Shown: positions 58,104-64,000 of the stretch, piece after piece | Layout: each line of letters starts with the position of its first letter | Position numbering within the stretch: the first letter of the stretch is position 1 | Source: Panicum virgatum | Taxonomy: Eukaryota; Streptophyta; Magnoliopsida; Poales; Poaceae | Length of the DNA stretch: 64,000 nucleotides | NCBI RefSeq assembly: GCF_016808335.1 | Contig: NC_053143.1 | Span: 51,677,441 to 51,741,440 of the forward strand | Reading direction: 5' to 3' | Notes under the pieces: model-generated | What the model was told of the DNA's origin: nothing | Seen by the model: the letters and a program-made list of their open reading frames with translations, nothing else | Databases searched by the model: none | Position numbers and translations under genes: made by a program

Positions 58104-58331
58104 AAACCGGGACAACAGGGGTTTCCCAACCGGGACAAATCAACGTTTTTGTAGTAGTGTCCGTTTGCCTTACATAAATTGATCAAAGACATGGAACTTC
58201 GTCATGCTTACAATGAAGGTGTGTTCGACAATGGCGGCCATGGCTGCTGGCTGACCTGCTGTGAAGGCGAAGAAGATGATGGCCGCGGCGGCGGCCACCG
58301 CAGCCACCACAGGGACACCCATACTCGTCAT
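41110..58331 (-). CDS. laccase-2, complete six-exon gene with transposon-filled introns
   Basis: Exons on the minus strand: 58331-58212, 56162-56011, 55784-55537, 53965-53846, 44955-43939, 41309-41110. All junctions are GT/AG, phases agree, and the summed 1857 bases give 618 residues plus a TAA stop. Exons 2 and 3 (152 and 248 bp) equal those of laccase-3. A hydrophobic signal peptide ([14 protein letters not shown]) is followed by VEHTF. Copper ligands: IHWHG (L1, across exons 2/3), WHAHV (L2), HPMHLHGHD (L3) and [13 protein letters not shown] (L4); all ligand His and Cys are present. The role is extracellular oxidation of phenolics or monolignols. Intron 1 holds a CACTA derivative, intron 3 a solo LTR, intron 4 a Tat-type gypsy element and intron 5 two LINE-type insertions; only intron 2 is clean. 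Whether 8.9-kb intron 4 is spliced properly is unknown. Confidence 0.88.
41390..43474 (+). mobile_element. LINE-type non-LTR retrotransposon (or derivative) in laccase-2 intron 5
   Basis: GC-rich insert ending in 'cggagctctttcgatcaatg', 'aaatagtaggtggggatccc' and an A8 tail, the typical 3' end of grass L1-type LINEs. No reverse transcriptase is visible. The open frames on both strands (Arg/Pro/Ala-rich) are not recognisable, so it is a truncated or non-autonomous copy. A 404-bp segment is tandemly duplicated inside. The left boundary and target-site duplication were not resolved. Confidence 0.6.
42444..43251 (+). repeat. Two tandem units of about 404 bp inside the LINE-type element
   Basis: Units 42444-42847 and 42848-43251 share long identical stretches ('ccaaaccaattgccgggtgg', 'tcaaagggcgttggatgg', 'gaagggaggtcgtcg') with scattered substitutions. 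The peptide reading through each unit is likewise repeated, but unrecognised. Confidence 0.88.
43595..43692 (-). mobile_element. 98-bp 5'-truncated LINE tail with 14-bp target duplication
   Basis: A T-run at the left (poly-A on the minus strand) is followed by 'cgaaagatcctgaaccttgc' and '...ttaataagaagaagag', a grass LINE 3' tail in reverse. The flanks are the direct repeat AATTTCTATGTTTT at 43581-43594 and 43693-43706. It lies in laccase-2 intron 5. Confidence 0.72.
44985..45503 (-). repeat. 3' LTR of the Tat element
   Basis: 519 bp, TGTTGACACAAAATCG ... GGCTGTCAACA. A G-rich polypurine tract (plus-strand 'tatgcccccctgctttttgg') abuts it at 45504. It contains two clusters of the ACCGGTC motif (about 45075-45105 and 45430-45472). 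Confidence 0.95.
45638..46261 (-). pseudogene. Tat element integrase, C-terminal part
   Basis: A 207-residue frame: [20 protein letters not shown] carries the integrase core Glu (QAESSNK). Then [17 protein letters not shown], and a basic C-terminal domain with FQVGDLVWK and [15 protein letters not shown]. It is separated from the upstream pol frame by stop codons at about 46273 and 46427, so it cannot be made in one piece. Ends ...VWQSA. Confidence 0.9.
46427..48502 (-). pseudogene. Tat element pol: RT, RNase H, second RNase H and integrase N-terminus
   Basis: A 691-residue frame. The RT palm continues with [12 protein letters not shown] and the catalytic [10 protein letters not shown]; then [20 protein letters not shown] and RNase H with [18 protein letters not shown]. 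The second (archaeal-type) RNase H is [20 protein letters not shown]...[14 protein letters not shown]...[10 protein letters not shown]...[16 protein letters not shown] repeat-encoded linker follows ([19 protein letters not shown]), then the integrase zinc-finger region ([20 protein letters not shown]...CEECQRF) and core start [13 protein letters not shown] and ATDYFTK, ending in TAG where the family has Trp. The start near 48502 follows a frameshift within the RT. Confidence 0.92.
48427..49257 (-). pseudogene. Tat element reverse transcriptase, N-terminal part
   Basis: The frame has [20 protein letters not shown], then [34 protein letters not shown] and [20 protein letters not shown], all standard gypsy RT fingers motifs. 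A one-base change near 48535 throws the frame off just before the conserved DGNAGYNQI segment, which is readable in the next frame. The first 45 residues are a repeat-coded spacer ([14 protein letters not shown]). Confidence 0.9.
49263..50042 (-). pseudogene. Tat element aspartic protease region
   Basis: The 259-residue frame contains [20 protein letters not shown] and [17 protein letters not shown], the retropepsin active site with Asp-Gly-Gly in place of the commoner Asp-Ser/Thr-Gly, and [20 protein letters not shown]. It ends in TAA at 49263-49265, and pol continues in another frame from 49257. Confidence 0.88.
50136..50849 (-). pseudogene. Tat element gag-protease linker
   Basis: The Pro- and Lys-rich frame has [20 protein letters not shown] followed by a Lys/Glu helix ([17 protein letters not shown]), the segment typical of Tat elements just upstream of protease. 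ACCGGTC-derived insertions code [11 protein letters not shown] and DQPDRSVGS here. Frame breaks lie on both sides (50043-50135 and 50850-51011). Confidence 0.75.
51012..53186 (-). pseudogene. Tat element gag
   Basis: A 724-residue frame from ATG at 53186, 48 bp inside the primer-binding site. The Gag core (RETROTRANS_GAG type) spans about residues 290-470: [80 protein letters not shown]. Near the C-terminus is a Cys/His stretch ([20 protein letters not shown]) common in Tat elements. Repeat-coded inserts [14 protein letters not shown] and [15 protein letters not shown] occur around residues 170 and 695. It stops at 51012 after a frame change, but this is the best preserved ORF of the element. 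Confidence 0.9.
53234..53251 (-). other. primer-binding site of the Tat element
   Basis: On the minus strand TGGCGACTCCGCTGGGGA begins seven bases inside the 5' LTR. The leading TGG pairs with a tRNA CCA end. Tat/Ogre elements commonly use a tRNA-Arg-type site of this sort; I did not verify the tRNA. Confidence 0.75.
53259..53768 (-). repeat. 5' LTR of the Tat element
   Basis: 510 bp, TGTTGACACAAAATCG ... GGCTGTCAACA. Compared with the 3' LTR I count about seven substitutions and one 9-bp deletion, the deletion removing one CAGACCGGT unit of the motif cluster. It contains 'ggcctataaatataaaggct' on the minus strand near 53610-53620, a plausible promoter TATA. Confidence 0.95.
53979..55382 (-). 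mobile_element. copia-like solo LTR in laccase-2 intron 3
   Basis: About 1.4 kb. On the minus strand it starts TGACAACACAATCAATGGGA and ends ...GAGCACCCGATTGCTTTCA. Candidate target duplications are AACGA (53974-53978) and TACGA (55383-55387), four of five matching. No internal region. It is the same family as 4334-5247 in laccase-1. It contains several ACCGGTTCAACCGGTG / ATCGGTTCAACCGATG repeats (54840-55240). Confidence 0.8.
56200..58159 (+). mobile_element. CACTA-4: deletion derivative of the CACTA-3 family, TSD TCC
   Basis: The ends CACTACTACAAAA (56200) and ...TTTTTGTAGTAGTG (58159) are perfect inverse termini, flanked by TCC at 56197-56199 and 58160-58162. Left subterminal repeats of CCTTTTGTCCCGGTTGG and inverse fill 56220-56490; the right end has three shorter copies. 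The interior keeps only the 3' exons of the Ulp1-type gene in plus orientation, including [17 protein letters not shown] (about 57468-57520), then [13 protein letters not shown] and [15 protein letters not shown]. It lies in laccase-2 intron 1, 35 bp from exon 2 and 52 bp from exon 1. Confidence 0.92.
58050..58097. repeat. (AT)n microsatellite within CACTA-4
   Basis: About 47 bp of alternating AT just inside the right end of CACTA-4. The corresponding place in CACTA-3 (about 20180) is shorter and interrupted. Confidence 0.9.
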
Positions 58332-58984
58332 AGTTCACAACATGGTAATCTGGCTGGTTTCTCCTCAGCGATGATATATCCTACAATGAAGTTGTTGTGA
58401 TCTATAAGCCATCGTGGATGCGTTACTTTTAGTTAGGCAAGTGGCCATCTTGGACGAGTTTTAGATGTATAGAAGATAGTGCATGAGCGTTGACGGAGAT
58501 CACACAGAATTAAGTGTGTGTGTCACCCTACCAACCCGCATCATCGTCTTAATTTTTTGCGTACCTCACTAGCCACATGGTCTTCGACTCGTTTTGATCA
58601 CTACCACATGATGCTTGTCCACAAACTTGGTTTAAACAAACAGCTCCATCAGCATGGTTATTAAAAAAAGATCTCTTCTAATCGAGAATTTGCCGGCTCA
58701 GTCTTCAAAAATGCTCATAGAATAGGATTTGCGTACGTGATTTTTATAAAGGTGTGTGTGCGTGCGTTGTGAATATCTAAGTTGTACTGTGTAATATAAA
58801 AAAGGGCCTCTTTTACAGCACACGATACTACCACTTGGTAATATGTATATGTAATCTAGAAAAAATCCAACAGCCATTCATTAGAAGCAGCAGGATTGTC
58901 ATTATTAGCTTAATATAAATTGAGGAGAATTTTTATTTATTTTTGCAATCTAGCCTTCATCGATCCATCTGCTGATCCCGTCCA
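58332..58984. promoter_or_regulatory. 5' flank of laccase-2
   Basis: Minus-strand upstream region. A weak TATA-like GGATATATC lies at about 58370-58378, some 40 bp before the ATG, close for a plant TATA, and a second TTATAG is near 58404. The remainder is AT-rich with no gene seen. Confidence 0.4.
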
Positions 58985-60194
58985 GTTATATCAGTATTAA
59001 AAGTTAAAATAATCCTAAATTTGAATCTAAATTATATAATTATAATAAAATATTAAAATGCCCCAATATAAAAATATAAATTATTATTTCTACCATTATT
59101 AATGTATTATTTATGTTATTATTTATAAAAAGTATAGTTCACGATATATGTCACCATGTATTCATGCATTGTGGAAGATATAAGAATACCAATTCACAAA
59201 CAAATTCATAGTTCAATTAAATATATATCAAACACACATGGAGGTGTAATGCAAAATGAAATCTATTGCATGTAGATAATTAATGATAAATATATTTTTA
59301 GAGTATGTGTTAGAATATTTAATAGAATGAAAGAGAGAGTCAGATAAATAATTACTATTACTAATTGGAGCTTCCTTTCGAAGCCTCCTCATGAATCCAT
59401 CTAGAATCCTAGATGGATGCTATAAAAAAATCCTAGAAATTAAAAAATTAGAAACATCCTGCCATCAATATGAGAACACTGTAATATAAGTCATTAGATC
59501 TGTTATCTTTCCTAATAAATTACCACATCTGTTATTATGAAAATAGACTAAACTAACCCACCTTTACCATTATAAACAATATAACCCATTTGTACCATTA
59601 TAAAAAAATCTAAAGTAACCTCTAATCTTCATTTAAATTATCCGCCTATGCTATTATAAAAATAGAACAAATGAACCCATAAATTTGTATATAAATTATC
59701 TAGTAGACTATTTCTGCGGTGCATTGACTTTTGGTCCGCCACATTTCGTTGACAGGTGGACTTGGAAGAACAGAAAGTCTGAAACCATGTAGAATTGGTG
59801 CTATTTCTTTGTCCATCAACTGGAATTATAATTGGAACACGAACGAATCATCAGAATTCTAATGGGCCACCGGATCAACAGAAGGGGGTGCACAGGGAGA
59901 GTGGGAGGGGGATTTGCAAAAATATGATTAGAGCGGGGCGATTAATTATAAAATTATCCAATCCCCCAAGCCCCTTGGATGTTATAATATGGTGGCCTAG
60001 ATTGAAGTTTGCACGGTTTGCACAAAGGGATTGGTTTGCACCCGATATGTTTCTACTTTAAAGTATGTGTTAGAATATTTAATAGATAAAAGAGGACATG
60101 TGCTAAATAATAATAATTATTATTATCTATAAGCCTTAATTATTTTTAAATTAATTTTAATTAGCCCATGCGGGATCATGGGTTGAAAGGCTAG
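58985..60194 (+). mobile_element. Helitron-like copies: tail fragment (58985-59350) then copy C (59351-60194)
   Basis: 58985-59350 matches the second half of copy A ('taaattatataattataata', 'acaccatgtattc...atgcaaaatgaaatctattg'). 59351 then restarts with the head (ATTACTATTACTAATTGGAG) and the 'ccatctagaatcctagatgg' segment, and it ends with the AGCCCATGCGGG...GGTTGAAAGGCTAG hairpin block at 60194. About 59700-60060 inside copy C is unrelated filler not present in A or B. Boundaries are approximate. Confidence 0.55.
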
Positions 60195-62248
60195 ATTCAC
60201 ATAAGGCTGGTGAATCGAATATAAATTTTACCAAGTCCACAAGGATAGGCAGTCTTATAAATTCTCTAGAGGACCCTCGCTCACAAACTGAAATCTCACC
60301 TCATATTTTCTCGAATCCTTTTTTTTTTTGCAAACATCACTCGACGAGATCTTGCTGTTCACTCGCCGTGGAATCTCTCGCGATAGGACAAACGCAAGAG
60401 GCAAGTTCTATGCATCTTCTTTTCATGAACAAGCTGACGGTTAAAATTTTGTGTGTATGTTCGCTACATGGGTGTGGTAAAAGCTACCTCTCCCAATTTG
60501 CTGCTGATCAGGCAAGTGTACCTGCACGTGGTTTGTCCGTGATGTGGTCAATATTTCAACGTTATCAAAAATTCAAAAAAGATATCTGAACTTGGAGTTC
60601 CTTCGCATCATGCCAGCAAGTTTATTCTCCAAAAAGTTTATATATGATATTATTATTTGCTACAAAGTTTCTTTTGGTCCAATCAATAATCTTCACCCGT
60701 ATAGACGAAATTCTTGTATCGCACGCCTGCACGAACCGGAGGATTAGAGAGTTCATTACGCTGACCTCCAAAAGTGATTACGCAGCTTTTATTGGAATTA
60801 TCCACAAATCTGACTAATTTAGGTCTCTTGTATCTCACGCTAAATTAATATATGTGGTTGAAAGTTGAAACAAATGGGAATCACAAGGACTAAAAAACAC
60901 ATCTACCTTTTTAGCATGTGATTAGTTTATAGTTTGCGCAAACCTCAACCAGTAGCACCTGGTCTTTGCATCCGTTGTACGTCCGCGCAACGCTATGCAT
61001 CTCTCATTGTGGGTTGACATTCAGAGAAAGTGCCGTCCAGAAGACGGGATTCAGTACAGTGCATATATACCAGCTTTCAGTACAAAGTAAACATACTCCA
61101 TCCCTAGGATTCAACTGCTTTTCTGTAATGATCTGTATATCGAATTTATTCATCAGCCACCCATGCTTTGTATTTGATTTGTCCACAGTATAGTTTACTA
61201 CTGAGCAAATACCATATACTCAGTTTAAATCCACGGGCGGTAAAAACTCTTACTGTATTGTGCATGGCTCGTAAGTCGTAATGGAAAACTGGACAGCAGG
61301 GTTTGATGGCTCTGTGCTGTCCAGTTTTGTAGTTGAAAGTTGACAATCGGACTACTGAGCTAGTTCGAGGGTGGAAAATAGACTTCTCCTATAAAAAAAA
61401 TTTGCATCCTATGTTGAACTGTTTTCTCTAATATGGTGTTAGAATGCGGCTCCAGGGCTGGTGAAAAAAGAAATCCAGGACCGAGCTTTGGTGCTACATG
61501 CATGCATGATCGGTTCTGTAAATGGTTCATTTCTGGCACCATTAATTGACCAATGGATCCTGGAAATGACCTATCTATCAAACTTTATTTATTTAACCAC
61601 AAATGATTTTTTTTCAAGGAAGCTTAATTTCATCACGTATTAAAAATTTTGAAAGCATTTGTAGTGCTGATGACTGAATCAGTATACAATTAATTAAGTT
61701 TGCGTGGTCTCTCATGTAGGTCCAAATGGGGCACAAACCCGATGTGCAGCACACAATGTACAAAATAGCACACTATAGCGCTCGGTGCTATAGCATTTTT
61801 CAACAACTGCAGCTATAACACCGTTGTACTAACTACCGCGCTATAGCGGCTGAGAAGAGGTCTCCGCTAATTATCATAGCCTGCTGTTTTATACACTGGC
61901 AGCACATAGCATTGTACTTGACTAGGTTACATGTCAAAATTAACATGATCGTCAATTGATTCTACCTTTATAATAACCTAATCCAACATTTCATATGTAT
62001 CAATCTGAAATCACACCTAGTGAGGGTATGCCAATCCAAACAGGCAACTCCTTGTGTTGTACGGCGTCTGCCAACCTAGCATTAGCTTGTTTGCATGCTA
62101 AAATAAGAAGAAGAAAAAATCCCCGTTTGGTAGGGTTACAAGATCTTCGTCAATGCTGCAAACAATTACAAAGTCACGACAGCTATTTATTATCATTTCA
62201 GTGGTTTGTCAAACACAGCCGCTATTTGACCACTCATACCAACCGATG
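60195..62248. other. Distal upstream region between laccase-2 and laccase-3
   Basis: No gene recognised. It contains a perfect 14-bp inverted repeat AAAACTGGACAGCA (61285-61298) / TGCTGTCCAGTTTT (61315-61328) with a 16-nt loop. A stretch with repeated 'gctatagc' (61775-61860) resembles dispersed transposon sequence I cannot name. Confidence 0.5.
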
Positions 62249-62265
62249 AAGTACTATATATAGAA

Positions 62266-62518
62266 AAAAAACTCTACCCGGGGGGAGGAAACGGCCCCAC
62301 CATTTTTTCATTAAGAGGAAGCCACACCGGCTTAGCCAGGTAGAGAAAACCCCGAACCCTGCCCATGCCCGAGAGGGCCAAGCCTCGCAGCGAGCACAGC
62401 GAGGGAGTTTTTTTACCCCAACAGCCGGAAATTCGCTTCTGATGAGAATCGAACTCAGGACCTGTTGGGGCGCGACGCTATCGGACCGGGCTAGCCAACT
62501 GGCCGCCCGACCTTTCGC
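62266..62518 (-). mobile_element. tRNA-derived SINE with 17-bp target duplication
   Basis: In minus orientation: a tRNA-like head (from 62518) with a B-box-like GAGTTCGATTCTC (62444-62456) and an A-box-like TGGCTAGCCCGG, a body, then a tail ending in A-rich sequence (T-run at the left edge). It is flanked by AAGTACTATATATAGAA at 62249-62265 and 62519-62535. The length of 253 bp suits grass SINEs. It sits directly upstream of laccase-3. Confidence 0.85.
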
Positions 62519-62524
62519 AAGTAC

Positions 62525-62532
62525 TATATATA
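62525..62532 (+). promoter_or_regulatory. TATA box of laccase-3 (downstream copy)
   Basis: TATATATA in the context CTATATATAGAA, 62 bp before the ATG at 62595, the right spacing for a short 5' leader. It is part of the SINE target duplication; the second copy is at 62255-62262, upstream of the SINE. Confidence 0.65.
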
Positions 62533-62594
62533 GAAGACATGTAGTCTGCAAATAAGGACACTACTGCAGAACAAACCAGATAAACTTGCAAACA

Positions 62595-64000
62595 ATGAAG
62601 TGCTGGAACTTGCCTGACGCGTCCACTGCAATCACCATTGCTGCTGTCTTCTTCCTCTATGCCATTGTTCCACCAGCGGCCATGGCAGCCGTCGTCGAAC
62701 ACACCTTTGTTGTAAGCATGATGAGCATTCATTTTTTCAACTCCACGTAACATTTCAGCGTAACATTATTCATCAGAATCCGTACTAAATTCGAGCAAGG
62801 CACAATGAAGATTACATGTGCACGCTTGATTTCTTGGAACATGCATGTATGTAGGTGAGCCAGGTGAAAATGACGCGCTTGTGCAACGAGACGCTGGTCA
62901 CTTTGGCGAACGGGCAGTTCCCAGGGCCGGCAATAGAGGTCACGGATGGAGAATCGGTGACCGTGCATGTGGTCAACAAGTCACCCTACAACTTAACAAT
63001 CCATTGGTAACTGCCAATCCTTTTTTTTTTTGTTTCGAAGCAACAGGAGGGGATTGCTCCCCTACTGATTATAAATATATTAAACACAAAGAAAAGAGAT
63101 GTACACCAAAAGTCTTATGAAACAAAAAAAAGAAATGAAGAAAATCTGGGCTATTAATCAAAGTGTGCTAGCCATTCTTCTAACAGAAGCTTTTGTGCTT
63201 ATTTTTGACTCTGTGCAAAAGCAACATGAGTTCTTTCTTGGAGACCATACGATAAATAAAAACAGCCTAACCATTATTACACTTCTAGCAACACACTTTT
63301 CGCCATGCAGAAAACAACACATAACTTTCACCACGTTTGGATGATCTGGACGGTGTGTCAGTGCTTGAAATATACTTCAGCGTTGATCTACACACTAGTA
63401 CAGAAACCCAAATCCATCCCTCTCATTTGTCTTGGTAGAGTTTGGACCCGAGACTAATGAGATCATTAGTCGGGTCTAAATTTTTTATGGATGTCAAAGG
63501 ACTTTTAGCAAGGCACTACTACATAAACACAGTTTCTGATTCTTTTCTTCTATATTTTGTGATGCAGGCATGGCGTGAAGCAACGCCTCAACTGTTGGGC
63601 AGACGGGGTGCCAATGATCACCCAGTGCCCAATTCTACCGAACCACAACTTCACGTACAGGTTTGACGTTGCTGGGCAGGAAGGAACGCTGTGGTGGCAT
63701 GCTCATGTTGCCTTCCTCCAGGCAACCGTGCACGGCGCCTTAGTCATCAGGCCAAGACACGGCGCCAGCTCGTATCCATTTCCAAAGCCTTATAAGGAGA
63801 TCCCCATCATTATAGGTTCTATATGAAAGCTGAACTGTTTTTCAAATTGGCACTGTTGTAAGAGCACCTATAGCAGGCGTGCTATGCTTCTGTCTAAACT
63901 CTTGTTATTGTGTTCTTGGTACATGGCAGGTGAGTGGTGGCAGATGGACCTTGAACAGGCAGATTCGGGCATAGCACACGGTGTCGATCTTTACTTTGGT
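62595..64000 (+). CDS. laccase-3, 5' part (exons 1-3 and start of exon 4)
   Basis: Exons 62595-62711, 62855-63006, 63568-63815 and 63930 onwards, cut by the window edge; 196 codons are visible. All introns are GT/AG and phases match laccase-2 exactly. Signal peptide [20 protein letters not shown]... is followed by VVEHTFV. Cu-oxidase_3 region: [20 protein letters not shown], then IHWHG (L1, exon 2/3 junction), [20 protein letters not shown] and [20 protein letters not shown] (L2). Exon 4 reads [13 protein letters not shown]. It is a secreted copper oxidase on phenolic substrates. The first ATG opens the signal peptide and lies 62 bp after a TATA box. No stop or frameshift is seen in the visible part. 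It is head to head with laccase-2, start codons 4.3 kb apart. Confidence 0.93.
63022..63130 (-). mobile_element. Possible LINE tail fragment in laccase-3 intron 2
   Basis: A T-run (63021-63031) followed by 'gtttcgaagcaacaggaggg' and 'tactgattataaatatatta' resembles reversed grass LINE 3' tails like that at 43595-43692. No target duplication was found. Confidence 0.4.
63441..63480. repeat. 40-bp near-perfect palindrome in laccase-3 intron 2
   Basis: TTTGGACCCG-AG-ACTAATGA then GA then TCATTAGT-CGGGTCTAAA. Arms pair except for a 2-nt bulge and one mismatch. It is close to a CACTAGTACAGAAACCC sequence (about 63393), so it may be the core of a tiny CACTA-like MITE. Confidence 0.6.

Noticed and set aside
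62266..62518. A tRNA gene suggested by the B-box-like GAGTTCGATTC
   Set aside because: No cloverleaf can be drawn, and the 253-bp unit has a SINE body, A-rich tail and long target duplication.

Overview
The window is nuclear DNA from a grass (Poaceae; a panicoid is plausible but the sequence cannot settle it). The evidence is introns with GT/AG junctions in every recognised gene, nested grass-type transposons (CACTA/En-Spm, long-LTR Ty3/gypsy, Tat-lineage gypsy, copia-like solo LTRs, LINE, tRNA-SINE, Stowaway MITE, Helitron-like elements), and a small cluster of plant multicopper oxidases (laccases).

Layout: (1) 1-1352 the end of an LTR retrotransposon. (2) 1799-4333 the last two exons of a broken laccase (laccase-1, minus strand), cut in exon 5 by a copia-like LTR (4334-5247). 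(3) 5291-34030 a nest of transposons: CACTA-1 (5291-18124, motif TTTGCCGTGTGCC) with pieces of a long-LTR gypsy element; CACTA-3 (from 19800, motif TTTTGTCCCGGTTGG) coding a Ulp1/C48-type cysteine protease; GC-rich unrecognised DNA; and CACTA-2 (from 28538, motif TTTGCCGAGTGCC). (4) 34061-34343 a long imperfect inverted repeat. (5) 34903-37285 an intact six-exon MATE efflux transporter gene on the plus strand. (6) 38369-39862 a Stowaway MITE and a Helitron-like element. (7) 41110-58331 laccase-2 on the minus strand: six exons with a continuous reading frame of 618 codons, spread over 17.2 kb because its introns hold a CACTA deletion derivative, a solo LTR, a complete Tat-type gypsy element and two LINE-type insertions. 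(8) 58985-60194 Helitron-like copies. (9) 62595-64000 the first four exons of laccase-3 on the plus strand, head to head with laccase-2, with a SINE inserted at its TATA box.

How the genes fit together: the host genes are three laccases (secreted copper oxidases acting on phenolics and lignin precursors in the cell wall) and one MATE transporter (proton-coupled export of small organic compounds). Laccase-2 keeps all copper ligands. Laccase-1 is dead as seen here. Laccase-3 looks healthy as far as the window goes. Everything else is transposon or unassigned intergenic DNA. Transposon coding regions are mostly decayed by stops and frameshifts. The clean target-site duplications (ATATG for the Tat element, TCC for the CACTA derivative, 17 bp for the SINE, 14 bp for a LINE tail) mark the better preserved insertions.

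Exon boundaries, repeat boundaries and mismatch counts were read by eye.
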